Shown piece after piece: positions 1-8,475 of a stretch of 42,133 nucleotides of DNA; positions within the stretch are counted from its first letter, which is position 1; each line of letters begins with the position of its first letter. This DNA is from an uncultured Bacilli bacterium. GTDB lineage: Bacteria; Bacillota_I; Bacilli_A; RF39; UBA660. The DNA lies in contig CAKPTA010000008.1 of NCBI GenBank assembly GCA_934190785.1, positions 1-42,133 on the forward strand, read 5' to 3'. The position numbers were made by a program, and so were the translations under genes. The notes beneath the pieces were generated by a model. That model was not told where the DNA came from, did not search any database, and saw only the letters and a list, made by a program, of their open reading frames with translations.

Positions 1-30
1 ATAAGCGTAAATCCTTTCTTTTTCATAAAA

Positions 31-60
31 AAAATACACCTCTATTCTAAAGTGTATTTT
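31..60 (-). terminator. Intrinsic terminator after queA
   Basis: Inverted repeat AAAATACAC (31-39) / GTGTATTTT (52-60) with a 12-base loop. In the minus-strand transcript it is followed by a run of Ts. It lies about 45 bases past the queA stop and closes the priA-to-queA gene run. Confidence 0.75.
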
Positions 61-68
61 AGCATACA

Positions 69-78
69 CCCCCCCCCC
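69..78. repeat. Homopolymer of ten C
   Basis: Ten consecutive C (ten G on the minus strand) lie between the queA stop and its terminator. The tract is flanked by the inverted repeat ATACACC (64-70) / GGTGTAT (96-102). It is non-coding, so length changes would not shift a reading frame visible here. Such a tract is conspicuous in DNA this AT-rich. Confidence 0.8.
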
Positions 79-104
79 ACTTGTCAAGTGGTCGTGTGGT
101 GTAT

Positions 105-1130
105 TTATTTTATAAACATCGCATCTCCAAATGAGAAAAATCGATATTTTTGCAAAACGGCTTCATTATATGCATGCATTATATTTTCTTTTCCAGCAAG
201 CGCTGAAACTAACATAACTAAAGTAGATTTTGGAAGATGAAAATTAGTAATTTGAGCATCAATTGCTTTAAATTCAAATCCAGGATAAATAAATATATCT
301 GTATCGCCACTACATTCCTTAAATGTGCCAAAACGCTTCATAATTGTTTCTAGCGTTCTAGTACTAGTAGTACCAACAGCTATAATTCTATTACCCTTTT
401 TCTTAGCTTCATTTAATACGTCTGCTGATTCTTTTGTCATATAATATCTTTCTGTATGCATTTTATGTTTTGTAACGTCTGTGACATTTACAGGTCTAAA
501 TGTTCCAAGCCCAACATGCAAAGTTATATGAACAACTTTTATTCCCTTTTCTTTTATTTTATCAAGTAACTCTGGTGTAAAATGAAGCCCCGCAGTTGGT
601 GCTGCCGCAGAACCAGGATTTTCAGCATATACCGTTTGGTATCTAGATGGATTATCTAATTTCTCATGTATATATGGTGGAAGTGGCATTGAACCTAATT
701 TTTCTAAAATTTCTAAGAATATTCCATCATATATCATTTTTACATGGGTAATACCTTCATCTAATACTTCTATAACTTCACATTTTAATTCACCATTACC
801 AAAAGAAATAATAGTACCAACATGAAGTCTTTTTTGTGGTTTTGCTAAACATTCCCACATATTTTCTTCTATGTTATGTAATAAAAGTAATTCAATTACA
901 GCTCCTGTATCTTCCTTAATACCGATAATTCTTGCAGGTATTACTTTTGTATCATTTATAACAAGTACATCATTTGGATTTAAATAATCAATTATATCAT
1001 AAAAATGTTTGTGTTCTATCTCACCTGTTTTTTTATCTAATATTAATAGACGTGAATCATCTCTTTTAGCAAGAGGCGTCTGCGCTATTAACTCTTCAGG
1101 TAAGTAATAATCAAAATCATCTGTTTTCAT
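105..1130 (-). CDS. queA: S-adenosylmethionine:tRNA ribosyltransferase-isomerase
   Basis: QueA transfers and isomerises the ribosyl part of SAM onto 7-aminomethyl-7-deazaguanine in tRNA, giving epoxyqueuosine at wobble position 34. The 341 residues match the family's usual length. Characteristic stretches are the N-terminal DDFDYYLPEELIAQ, VINDTKVIPAR, PLPPYIHEK, NPGSAAAPTAGLHFT (about 170-185), TLHVGLGTFRPV and VGTTSTRTLE. The start ATG has GAGGT five bases upstream, placed inside the last codons of the preceding gene, so translation is probably coupled. It is the last gene before a terminator. No tgt or other queuosine gene is in the window; tgt may lie beyond the left edge. Confidence 0.97.
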   Translation of the reverse strand: MKTDDFDYYLPEELIAQTPLAKRDDSRLLILDKKTGEIEHKHFYDIIDYLNPNDVLVINDTKVIPARIIGIKEDTGAVIELLLLHNIEENMWECLAKPQKRLHVGTIISFGNGELKCEVIEVLDEGITHVKMIYDGIFLEILEKLGSMPLPPYIHEKLDNPSRYQTVYAENPGSAAAPTAGLHFTPELLDKIKEKGIKVVHITLHVGLGTFRPVNVTDVTKHKMHTERYYMTKESADVLNEAKKKGNRIIAVGTTSTRTLETIMKRFGTFKECSGDTDIFIYPGFEFKAIDAQITNFHLPKSTLVMLVSALAGKENIMHAYNEAVLQKYRFFSFGDAMFIK

Positions 1131-1133
1131 TTT

Positions 1134-1781
1134 TTACCTCTTCAATTGTTTTACAAAATATTCTTCTACTTTTTTTCCACTCTCTATTTGTTTTTCATTT
1201 GGTTCATAGGGAGCATAATTTATACTTCCGCCAGCATATATATATGGTACATATTTACCATACTCTTCAATAAATTTACTGGCATTATTTAAATAATCTT
1301 CACAGCTATTATAGGTAATGCAAGCCCACTTATCATCCATAAGATAAGAGTGAGCAATAGGAAGAGCAAGCTTAACATGTGAAATTTCATTAAAATCATA
1401 ACCTACTACTTCTCCATTTGGACTAATCCATCCATCAATAAAGCACTTTGAATAGTCTTTAAAATACCCTATGGTTTTATCATCACCATAAATACCTTTT
1501 TTATCTTGACCATTTTCACATCCAAATTCATACATATTATGTTTATCAAAAGATACCATTTCACCGCTCAACATAGAACGATGTTTATAGCCATGTTTAA
1601 TTAAATAGTCATAATAGCTTTGATTTTTTAATAAAGTATAATTTTTTTTAAATTCTTCAAAATCATTTTGTTCATTGTTTACTTTAGCAACTTCTTCTTT
1701 CATACATTCTAAAAGTTCATAATATTTTAGTTTTATTTCATTTCCATCTGGTTTAACTAAATACGTTGTAAATCTATCCAT
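1134..1781 (-). CDS. Uncharacterised 215-aa soluble protein between ruvB and queA
   Basis: I do not recognise a family. The 215 residues have no signal peptide or membrane segment and are rich in Tyr, Lys, Asn and Asp. The middle reads MYEFGCENGQDKKGIYGDD (about 83-101) followed by WISPNGEVVGYDF (about 118-130), a Gly/Asp/aromatic-rich beta-type section. The N-terminal third looks helical and charged. The start has a strong AGGAGG eight bases upstream. The stop lies three bases before the queA start, so the gene is an insertion in a ruvAB-queA operon, probably co-transcribed and translationally coupled. Position does not prove a role in recombination or tRNA modification. Confidence 0.75.
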   Translation of the reverse strand: MDRFTTYLVKPDGNEIKLKYYELLECMKEEVAKVNNEQNDFEEFKKNYTLLKNQSYYDYLIKHGYKHRSMLSGEMVSFDKHNMYEFGCENGQDKKGIYGDDKTIGYFKDYSKCFIDGWISPNGEVVGYDFNEISHVKLALPIAHSYLMDDKWACITYNSCEDYLNNASKFIEEYGKYVPYIYAGGSINYAPYEPNEKQIESGKKVEEYFVKQLKR

Positions 1782-1797
1782 AATATATTCCTCCTAT

Positions 1798-2796
1798 CTA
1801 TTTTTCATTTATAGGAAGGCCTAAATGTTCATACGCCTTTTTTGTAACAATACGACCTCTACTGGTTCTTTTTAATAAACCTATTTGTAAAAGGTAAGGC
1901 TCATATACATCTTCAATGGTACCTTGTTCTTCTCCTATAGAAGCAGCAAGAGCTTCAATTCCAACTGGTCCTCCATTAAATTTTTCAATAATTGATTTTA
2001 ACAAATGATAATCTGTATCATCTAATCCAAGACGGTCTACTTTTAACTTATCAAGTGCCATTCTAGCAATATCTAAAGTAATTAATCCATCTCCAACTAC
2101 TAAAGCATAATCTCTAACTCGTTTAAATAATCTATTAGCTATACGTGGCGTTCCACGACTCCTAAGTGCAAGTTCAACAGCTGCATCATCATCAATTGGT
2201 GAATTTAACACAGAACTTGTTCTTTTTACAATTTTAGTTAATTCATCAGTTGTATAATATTGAAGTTTAGAAATAATTCCGAAACGATCTCTAAGAGGGC
2301 TAGATAAATCCCCTGCACGTGTTGTTGCACCAACTAATGTAAAGGGTGGTAAATCTATTTTTATATTACGACTAGAAGAATCATTTCCAACAATAATATC
2401 AAGGGTAAAATCTTCCATAGCTGGATATAAAATTTCTTCTATAAAACGAGGCATTCTATGTATTTCATCAATAAACAAAACATCTCCAGCTTCTAGACTT
2501 GATAAAATAGCTGCTAAATCACCAATTTTTTCAATTGATGGTCCACTAGCTGTTTTAATGTTGGTACCAAGTTCATTAGCAATAATACCAGCAAGCGTTG
2601 TTTTTCCAAGACCGGGAGGCCCATATAGTAATACATGATCAAGAGCTTCATCACGCATTTTAGCCGCTTTTATAAAAATTGCTAGATTTTCTTTTACTTC
2701 TGTTTGTCCAATATAATCAACAAGTGTTTCTGGTCTTATATTAGCAATATCATTATCTTCTTCTAACTTTTCTTCTGTCACAATTCTATTATCCAT
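1798..2796 (-). CDS. ruvB: Holliday junction branch migration ATPase RuvB
   Basis: RuvB is the hexameric AAA+ motor that drives branch migration with RuvA. Visible motifs are RPETLVDYIGQ at the N-terminus, Walker A GPPGLGKTT, Walker B FIDEIHR, sensor 1 GATTRAG, the Arg-finger region SPLRDRFG, and the C-terminal winged helix ending GRIVTKKAYEHLG. The frame opens eight codons further upstream, but this ATG (residues MDNRIV) has AAAGGGGTGAT at the right distance, giving 332 aa. It follows ruvA by 24 bases. No ruvC is visible, which is usual for Bacillota (they use RecU). Confidence 0.97.
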   Translation of the reverse strand: MDNRIVTEEKLEEDNDIANIRPETLVDYIGQTEVKENLAIFIKAAKMRDEALDHVLLYGPPGLGKTTLAGIIANELGTNIKTASGPSIEKIGDLAAILSSLEAGDVLFIDEIHRMPRFIEEILYPAMEDFTLDIIVGNDSSSRNIKIDLPPFTLVGATTRAGDLSSPLRDRFGIISKLQYYTTDELTKIVKRTSSVLNSPIDDDAAVELALRSRGTPRIANRLFKRVRDYALVVGDGLITLDIARMALDKLKVDRLGLDDTDYHLLKSIIEKFNGGPVGIEALAASIGEEQGTIEDVYEPYLLQIGLLKRTSRGRIVTKKAYEHLGLPINEK

Positions 2797-2820
2797 CCTA
2801 TCACCCCTTTTAATATACAA

Positions 2821-3372
2821 CTATTTTAATAATAATTTTAAAGCTTCTTTTATCTGTACTTCAATAGTATTATTCGCATTAACTTTAGTTATAACCTTTT
2901 GAATATCATTATTTTTATATCCAAGTGCTAAAAGAGCTTCTTTAAGTTCTTCATTTGTAGAACTAGCTTGAGATTCTAAAGCAACAAGCTTACCCTTTAA
3001 ATCAAGAATAATTTGTCTTGCTACTTTATCACCTATTTTAGGAAACTTCTTCAAATATGTTATATTTTCTGCTTCAATGGCATTTATGATGTCATTTGTA
3101 TTTTCTGTTGCAAACATAGGCATTGCCATTTTACATCCTAATCCTTTGACTGCAATAAGTCTCAAAAACAAATCTTTTTCTTCAGCTGTTTTAAAGCCAT
3201 ATAAACTAATCTCATCTTCTCTTACATACTGGTACAAATAAACTTTATAAATATTTCCGATAATAAACGAATATGGACTAGCAACATAAATGAAATAACC
3301 AATTCCACCTACATCAACTACAATCCCTGTACTAGTAGTTTCTTTAATAACCCCATTAATATATGCATACAT
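2821..3372 (-). CDS. ruvA: Holliday junction DNA-binding protein RuvA
   Basis: RuvA tetramers bind four-way junctions and load RuvB. The 183 residues cover the family layout: an N-terminal OB-fold (MYAYINGVIKETTSTGIVVDVGGIGY), a central helix-hairpin-helix region (KGLGCKMAM about 74-82, then FPKIGDKVARQIILDLKGKL about 109-128), and a C-terminal domain (ELKEALLALGYKNNDI) that contacts RuvB. AGGTGA precedes the ATG. It starts the ruvA-ruvB-unknown-queA run, separated from secG by the secG terminator, with a TGATATAAT extended -10 just upstream. Confidence 0.96.
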   Translation of the reverse strand: MYAYINGVIKETTSTGIVVDVGGIGYFIYVASPYSFIIGNIYKVYLYQYVREDEISLYGFKTAEEKDLFLRLIAVKGLGCKMAMPMFATENTNDIINAIEAENITYLKKFPKIGDKVARQIILDLKGKLVALESQASSTNEELKEALLALGYKNNDIQKVITKVNANNTIEVQIKEALKLLLK

Positions 3373-3389
3373 AAAACGTCACCTAAATT

Positions 3390-3398
3390 ATTATATCA
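3390..3398 (-). promoter_or_regulatory. Extended -10 before ruvA
   Basis: TGATATAAT (minus strand) ends five bases before the AGGTGA Shine-Dalgarno sequence of ruvA. The -35 region is poor. If used, transcription would start almost at the Shine-Dalgarno, giving a very short leader. Confidence 0.5.
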
Positions 3399-3432
3399 AA
3401 ATTTATAATAAATTAGAAGAACAACAAAAGAA

Positions 3433-3454
3433 AAAGATGAGTTTTCTCATCTTT
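3433..3454 (-). terminator. Intrinsic terminator overlapping the secG stop codon
   Basis: Stem AAAGATGAG (3433-3441) / CTCATCTTT (3446-3454), tetraloop TTTT, followed on the minus strand by a T-rich run. The secG stop codon (3453-3455) lies in the stem. Confidence 0.85.
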
Positions 3455-3659
3455 AAAATCCTTGAATAAAACAAATAACGAAATAGATAATTCCAAGAAC
3501 CATTGTAAGTCTAGTTATAAATAACTCTCCTCCACGTTCTTTCCTATTTTGAAACAAACTATCATTAGCACCATTAAGCGAAGCTTGTTCTGCCTTTCCA
3601 GCTTGTAAAAGGACAATTACAATTAATAAAATTGATACAATAATTAAAATAAGTTCCAT
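3453..3659 (-). CDS. secG: Preprotein translocase subunit SecG
   Basis: SecG is the small accessory subunit of the SecYEG channel in the plasma membrane. The 68 residues show the family layout: an N-terminal membrane helix (ELILIIVSILLIVIVLLQAGKAEQ), a polar loop (NGANDSLFQNRKERGGELFITR), and a second helix (MVLGIIYFVICFI). The LLQxGK...G...LF pattern is typical. AGGAGG precedes the start. It has its own promoter and terminator, so it is a single-gene unit inside the minus-strand run. Confidence 0.93.
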   Translation of the reverse strand: MELILIIVSILLIVIVLLQAGKAEQASLNGANDSLFQNRKERGGELFITRLTMVLGIIYFVICFIQGF

Positions 3660-3680
3660 ATGTCCCTCCTAACTACAAAT

Positions 3681-3709
3681 ACTTTAACACATATTAACAT
3701 ACTTTGCAA
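3681..3709 (-). promoter_or_regulatory. SigA-type promoter of secG
   Basis: On the minus strand: -35 TTGCAA (3704-3709), 17-base spacer, -10 TAAAGT (3681-3686) preceded by TGT (extended -10). The -35 abuts the stop of the upstream gene. Confidence 0.6.
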
Positions 3710-3710
3710 C

Positions 3711-4403
3711 CTAAAATTCCTCTAGGCTTTTTATTGCATTAATATTACTGTATTTAATATCAATTACATAAGATACAATATTTTTATCAACTAATGAGAT
3801 AGCACTTGACAAGTCAATTGATACAGATGTAATAACATCATCTTCAACTGAAACTTTAACTTCTGAAAACAAATTATCAATGCTACTATCATCTATTTTT
3901 AAAATATTAAAATTTTTAAATGGAATACTAAATACCATTTTAGTATCACCATTGTTATAAGATGTTTTATTTTCTAAATAATCACTCGTAAAAAATGAGC
4001 CCATATTACTAGGAAGTGTATATATAACATCAAAAGGAATAAAAAGTGCTATATCAGTATCACCTGCTACTACATTATTGTCTATTGTAAACTTATGAAG
4101 AGACACATAAAAAATATCTTTATTACTCGTATGTGTTCCATTTATTGTAATTACTTTTGAACCAACTCTACTAGTACTCGTAATATTATACTCATATTCA
4201 TAACTTTCCATATTTTGATAATTATAAATAGGATCCACTTTAGCCTCCATCTTAGATGCATCCAAATCACTTTTAACAGTTATATAAATATATATAACTA
4301 AAAAGAAAATAAGATAAGCCCCTAGTGTTATAAGAGCTTTATACCTTGGATTAGCCATTAACTCTTTTATTTTTTTAAAAATAGATTTCTTTTCGTTTTT
4401 CAT
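3711..4403 (-). CDS. Membrane-anchored extracytoplasmic protein of unknown function
   Basis: Family not recognised. It is a 230-aa protein with a charged N-terminus (residues 1-23), one membrane helix (about 24-43, ALITLGAYLIFFLVIYIYITV) and a 185-residue outer domain rich in Ser, Thr, Asp and Ile with alternating hydrophobics, likely beta-rich. No lipobox Cys follows the hydrophobic segment, so it should stay anchored by the helix. The start lies two bases past the fmt stop, so it belongs to the fmt transcript. The short TM plus beta domain suggests a surface or lipoprotein-like role, but no motif supports a specific function. Confidence 0.75.
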   Translation of the reverse strand: MKNEKKSIFKKIKELMANPRYKALITLGAYLIFFLVIYIYITVKSDLDASKMEAKVDPIYNYQNMESYEYEYNITSTSRVGSKVITINGTHTSNKDIFYVSLHKFTIDNNVVAGDTDIALFIPFDVIYTLPSNMGSFFTSDYLENKTSYNNGDTKMVFSIPFKNFNILKIDDSSIDNLFSEVKVSVEDDVITSVSIDLSSAISLVDKNIVSYVIDIKYSNINAIKSLEEF

Positions 4404-4405
4404 AA

Positions 4406-5371
4406 TTACTCCAAAATTTTTCCTATTAAAGCTGTACTATTTTGTAATCCTCTAAGATAATCGCTAGCTTTCATTTTTCTTTTTCCTTCAGGCTGAATAA
4501 CAGTCAAAACAATCTCACCGTTCGAAACCTTTACACCAATACCATCTTCATAAATGTTTGTAATTTGCCCATCAATCATATTAGTATATGTATTATCAGT
4601 AATATAACATTCATAAACTTTTAATCTCTTAGAATCCATGTAACAATATGCTCCTGGATGAGAATTTAGTCCTCTAATTTGATTAAAAACATTTCTTCTT
4701 GAAAGTGAAAAATTAATCTTCTCTTCTTCTTTTGATATATTAGCGGCATAAGTAGAGGCACTATCATCTTGTTTAATTCTAGGAGCTACTCCACTTATAA
4801 TATCAGGTAGTGTCTTAAGCAATAAATCTCTACCTAACACTGATAGTTTTTCTTCTAATGTATCAAGTGTATCTGTATCTAATACGTCAATTTCACTTTG
4901 TGAAATAATATCTCCTGTATCTAGACCAGTAGCCATATGCATTATAGTTACACCTGTTTTTTTATAACCATTTATAATTGCACGATGAATAGGCGCTCCT
5001 CCACGTAATTTAGGTAAAAGAGAAGCATGAACATTTATACATCCATATTTTGGATATACTAAAATTTCTCTTGGTAAAATTTGTCCATAAGCACATGTTA
5101 CAATCAAATCAGGATGAAGCGAAATAATATCTTGCCACTCTTCTTTTATATTTTTAGGTTGAAGAGCTAAAATAGTATGATCAAGCGCTACTTGTTTTAT
5201 TGGAGAATAAGTAATAACACCTTTTCTTCCAACAGGCTTATCTGGTTGTGTAACAACTGCCTTTACTTTATAATTTTCAAGTAATCCTAAAAGAACTGGA
5301 ACTGCAAATGAAGGAGTACCCATAAATACAATTTTTATATCTCTATTAACATCTAAATCTGCTATATTCAT
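4406..5371 (-). CDS. fmt: Methionyl-tRNA formyltransferase
   Basis: Fmt formylates initiator Met-tRNA using 10-formyl-tetrahydrofolate. Visible motifs are VFMGTPSFAVPVL at the N-terminus, the QPDKPVGRKG loop, NVHASLLPKLRGGAPIHRAIINGYKKTGVTIM (with the catalytic Asn-His and Asp regions of the formyltransferase fold), and LDTGDII. The C-terminal OB domain starts near residue 210 and ends with VIQPEGKRKMKASDYLRG. The 321 residues are normal length. A TGATACAAT element and AGGTGA precede the start. It sits directly after priA, as in many Bacillota, but def is absent here. Confidence 0.97.
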   Translation of the reverse strand: MNIADLDVNRDIKIVFMGTPSFAVPVLLGLLENYKVKAVVTQPDKPVGRKGVITYSPIKQVALDHTILALQPKNIKEEWQDIISLHPDLIVTCAYGQILPREILVYPKYGCINVHASLLPKLRGGAPIHRAIINGYKKTGVTIMHMATGLDTGDIISQSEIDVLDTDTLDTLEEKLSVLGRDLLLKTLPDIISGVAPRIKQDDSASTYAANISKEEEKINFSLSRRNVFNQIRGLNSHPGAYCYMDSKRLKVYECYITDNTYTNMIDGQITNIYEDGIGVKVSNGEIVLTVIQPEGKRKMKASDYLRGLQNSTALIGKILE

Positions 5372-5410
5372 ATAATCACCTTTATAATTGTATCATAAAA
5401 TCATAGTAAA

Positions 5411-7576
5411 TTAAATAAAAACAGGAGAAATATCTAATTCAAGTTTAACATTTTTATCTGTTCTATAAATAGATTTAATAAATTCTAATTCTCTTATAAC
5501 CTCATCACTTTTTTTATATTTTATAATAACATGAAGTTCATAAATATTGTTTGTTTTAAGCATCATACCACTACTTGGTCCAAGAACTGATACATTATTT
5601 AATTTATTGCCTAAATGACTTTTTATTTTATTTGCCGAAAGAAGAACTTCATCATAATTTTTTCCTCTTACCTTTACAACACTTAAATTAGAAAAAGGAC
5701 TATACTTAAGTTTTCTTCTTACTTTCATCTCTTCTTTATAAAAGCTTAAATAATCATGTTTACTAGCAGAAATAATACTATAGTGATCCATTGAAAATCC
5801 TTGAAAAATAACCTTACCAGGATATATTCCTCTACCTGCTCTACCTGCTATTTGGCTTAAAAGATCAAATGTTCTCTCACTACTTCTAAAGTCAGGAAAC
5901 ATAAGCCCCGCATCAGCTTGAAGAACACCAACTAAAGTAACATATGGAAAATCAAGTCCTTTAGCTATCATTTGAGTTCCAATTAAAATATTATACTCTA
6001 AACTTTCAAAAGCTTTAATCATTCGCTCATAAGAACCTTTCTTTGATGTTGTATCATTATCCATACGAAGTGTTCTAGCCCCATTTATATTTTCTTTTAT
6101 ATATTCTTCTAGTTTTTCTGTACCCATTCCCATATCTCGCATATCTTTGTTACCACAACTTGGGCATGTATTTAGTTTATAAGTTGTATAACCACAATAA
6201 TGACACTTCATATTTGAATTCTTTTTATGATATATAAGTGGAATATCACAATTGGGACATTTATGAATAAATCCACAATTGGGACAACTACTACTTGTTG
6301 TAAATCCTCTTCTATTTAAAAGCAAAATAACTTGTTTATTAGAATTAATAGTATTTTCTATTTCACTTTTTAATTTTCTAGATAAAACTCTAGCCCCAAG
6401 CGCTATTTCATCTTTCATATCAATAAGTTCTACTTCTGGAAGATGACCTGAACTTCTATTTTTCATTTCTAATAATTCATAAATATTATTAAGAGCTCTT
6501 GTATAACTTTCAATTGATGGTGTAGCACTTCCTAAAACAACTGGACAATTATGATATCTTCCTCTTGCTAGTGCTACATCAATAGCTGAATATCTAGGAT
6601 TATTTTCTTGTTTATAATTTTGTGAATGTTCTTCATCAATAATAATAATTCCTAAATTCAAAAAAGGAGAAAATACTGCACTTCTTGCACCTATAACAAC
6701 ACGGGCTTCCCCACTTCTAATTCTAAGCCACTCATCTCTCTTTTCACCATCACTAAGTCCGCTATGAATGGTTGCTACCACTCCTTTAAAGCGTGATAAA
6801 AATCGTGAAATAAATTGCGGTGTCAAACTTATTTCAGGCACTAAAACCAATGCTGTTTTATCACTTTTTAAAACCTCCTCTATCAGTTGCATATATACCT
6901 CAGTCTTACCACTTCCTGTAACACCATGAAGTAAAAAGGGGGTGAATACATCTTTCTTGGATAATATTTTATGATAAGCATTTGCTTGCTCACTTGATAG
7001 AACTTTCTTACTATCTTTTTTTGTTTCAGCATAATTTAAGCGGTTTACTTTAATTTCTATCTCTTCTATATTGCCATTTTTTATTAAAGTATTATATATA
7101 GATCTAGAAATATTAGTAATCTCTTTTTTTTCAATAACCTCTCTTCCATCAAACATATTTAGAATAGCTAACTGTTTTTCACTTTTAACATTGTTTTTAT
7201 TAATTAATTTAACATATTTTTTAGTTTTATCACTTATAGAACTAGAATGATCTGCTCTAATACCTTTAGGAAGCATTGCTTGATACGCTTCAATTAAATT
7301 GCACAGTGTTTTCTTCTTAACAAATTTTCCAATATATAATAATTCTTCTGTTAAAGTAACATCCTTATCTACTAGTCCTATAATATCTTTTAATTCATAC
7401 GTACTTACCAAATCATCAGTTAATTCTGTTACATACCCCTCTAATTTTTGATTTCTAAATGGTACTAAAACACGCATACCAACCTTAATATTAGATGATA
7501 AATTTACAGGAACATGATAACTAAATGTTTTATCTATTTTACTAATTTTTAATTCAACAAGTACTTCTGCAGTCAT
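5411..7576 (-). CDS. priA: Primosomal replication-restart helicase PriA
   Basis: PriA recognises stalled forks and reloads the replicative helicase. Order of parts: N-terminal 3'-end-binding domain (AEVLVELKISKIDKTFSYHVP), Walker A GVTGSGKTE (about 218-226), Walker B DEEH (IIIIDEEHSQNYKQE), GSATPSIES, then paired zinc-binding cysteines (SCPNCGFIHKCPNCD and CHYCGYTTYKLNTCPSCG), GTQMIAKGLDFP and QIAGRAGRG in the second helicase lobe. The 721 residues are slightly short of the usual 730-800, but all zinc ligands and helicase motifs are present. It heads the priA-fmt unit and is divergent from the HExxH gene. Confidence 0.97.
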   Translation of the reverse strand: MTAEVLVELKISKIDKTFSYHVPVNLSSNIKVGMRVLVPFRNQKLEGYVTELTDDLVSTYELKDIIGLVDKDVTLTEELLYIGKFVKKKTLCNLIEAYQAMLPKGIRADHSSSISDKTKKYVKLINKNNVKSEKQLAILNMFDGREVIEKKEITNISRSIYNTLIKNGNIEEIEIKVNRLNYAETKKDSKKVLSSEQANAYHKILSKKDVFTPFLLHGVTGSGKTEVYMQLIEEVLKSDKTALVLVPEISLTPQFISRFLSRFKGVVATIHSGLSDGEKRDEWLRIRSGEARVVIGARSAVFSPFLNLGIIIIDEEHSQNYKQENNPRYSAIDVALARGRYHNCPVVLGSATPSIESYTRALNNIYELLEMKNRSSGHLPEVELIDMKDEIALGARVLSRKLKSEIENTINSNKQVILLLNRRGFTTSSSCPNCGFIHKCPNCDIPLIYHKKNSNMKCHYCGYTTYKLNTCPSCGNKDMRDMGMGTEKLEEYIKENINGARTLRMDNDTTSKKGSYERMIKAFESLEYNILIGTQMIAKGLDFPYVTLVGVLQADAGLMFPDFRSSERTFDLLSQIAGRAGRGIYPGKVIFQGFSMDHYSIISASKHDYLSFYKEEMKVRRKLKYSPFSNLSVVKVRGKNYDEVLLSANKIKSHLGNKLNNVSVLGPSSGMMLKTNNIYELHVIIKYKKSDEVIRELEFIKSIYRTDKNVKLELDISPVFI

Positions 7577-7591
7577 AAAATCACCTATTTA

Positions 7592-7638
7592 ATTATATCA
7601 GAAAATGATAATTGACAAAAGGAAATTTTTTTTATAAT
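7592..7638. promoter_or_regulatory. Divergent promoters of priA (minus) and the HExxH gene (plus)
   Basis: Plus strand: TTGACA (7612-7617), 15-base spacer, TATAAT (7633-7638), then AGGTGG (7647-7652) and the ATG at 7659. Minus strand: extended -10 TGATATAAT (core 7592-7597), with its weak -35 falling on the same bases as the plus-strand TTGACA. The two promoters are therefore back to back. Confidence 0.55.
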
Positions 7639-7658
7639 ATGAATCCAGGTGGATATAT

Positions 7659-8444
7659 ATGGATAGTATAAATGAAATAAAAAATTTAATTGTCAAAAAT
7701 AAAGATGTTCCATATAATCTTATTTATAACTATATTAAGGAATTTATAGATACATACAAACTAAATGATTCTTGTAAAAATATTATTATTGCAGATGAAT
7801 ATGGCTATAATAATAATACTTTTACTTTATATGTTGCACCCAATTATTTAAATATTAGTCAAACAAAACTTTTAAATAAAGCATCATCTAACAACTTAAA
7901 AGTACTTTTTGAATTACATATGATAAATCATGAACTTACACATATTATCCAAGAAAGTTATTTAAAAAATAATCTATATACAGATAAAGTATTTGAAGAA
8001 GAACTAAATAAAAGTATTGCTATATGTGATATTGATGTTAATTTTTTAACATCCAAATATTATAATAAATATCATGACTACTTTTTGTTTGAAGCAAACG
8101 CTAACATAGCAGCTATTATTAAAAATAATGAATTTTTATCAGACATATCTATTTTAGACATAGAACTATATAATCAATATATAGCTAAAAAAATAATTAA
8201 TTCATATTACAAAAATATTTGTCCTATTATTCTATCAGATAAAATATGCACGGAAATAGCTAATATTATTAAAAAAATAAATCCTAATTTTAAAATTAAA
8301 GTACCAAGAAATAATCCATACAAATATATGAAAGATACATTAATACAAAATTTAGAACAAGGTTATCCAATTAGTAATAAAGACTATAATTACATTTCTA
8401 GTGTAGCTAGTGGTAAAATAAAGGTTAAAAAATTATTTAATTAA
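7659..8444 (+). CDS. Putative cytoplasmic zinc metallopeptidase (HExxH)
   Basis: Family not recognised, but residues about 88-97 (MINHELTHIIQ) contain HExxH preceded by small and hydrophobic residues, as in zincin peptidases. A second acidic site, FEANANIAAI (about 146-155), is at the distance and context expected for the third ligand in an EAxA-type gluzincin helix. There is no signal peptide or membrane helix, so it should act inside the cell. The 261 residues are rich in Asn, Ile, Lys and Tyr. It is a single gene with its own promoter, divergent from priA and convergent with eno, sharing a bidirectional terminator. HExxH sites can arise by chance; the EAxA-like second site raises confidence. 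Confidence 0.65.
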   Translation: MDSINEIKNLIVKNKDVPYNLIYNYIKEFIDTYKLNDSCKNIIIADEYGYNNNTFTLYVAPNYLNISQTKLLNKASSNNLKVLFELHMINHELTHIIQESYLKNNLYTDKVFEEELNKSIAICDIDVNFLTSKYYNKYHDYFLFEANANIAAIIKNNEFLSDISILDIELYNQYIAKKIINSYYKNICPIILSDKICTEIANIIKKINPNFKIKVPRNNPYKYMKDTLIQNLEQGYPISNKDYNYISSVASGKIKVKKLFN

Positions 8445-8446
8445 AA

Positions 8447-8475
8447 AAAAGAAAATGGTAATAACATTTTCTTTT
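8447..8475. terminator. Bidirectional terminator between the HExxH gene and eno
   Basis: Stem AAAAGAAAATG (8447-8457) / CATTTTCTTTT (8465-8475), with a T-rich tail on both strands. The eno stop codon (8474-8476) lies in the stem, and the plus-strand gene stops three bases before it. Confidence 0.85.

Noticed and set aside
52..240. Plus-strand open frame across the queA terminator
   Set aside because: It overlaps queA and its terminator, has no Shine-Dalgarno or promoter, and reads as low-complexity sequence.
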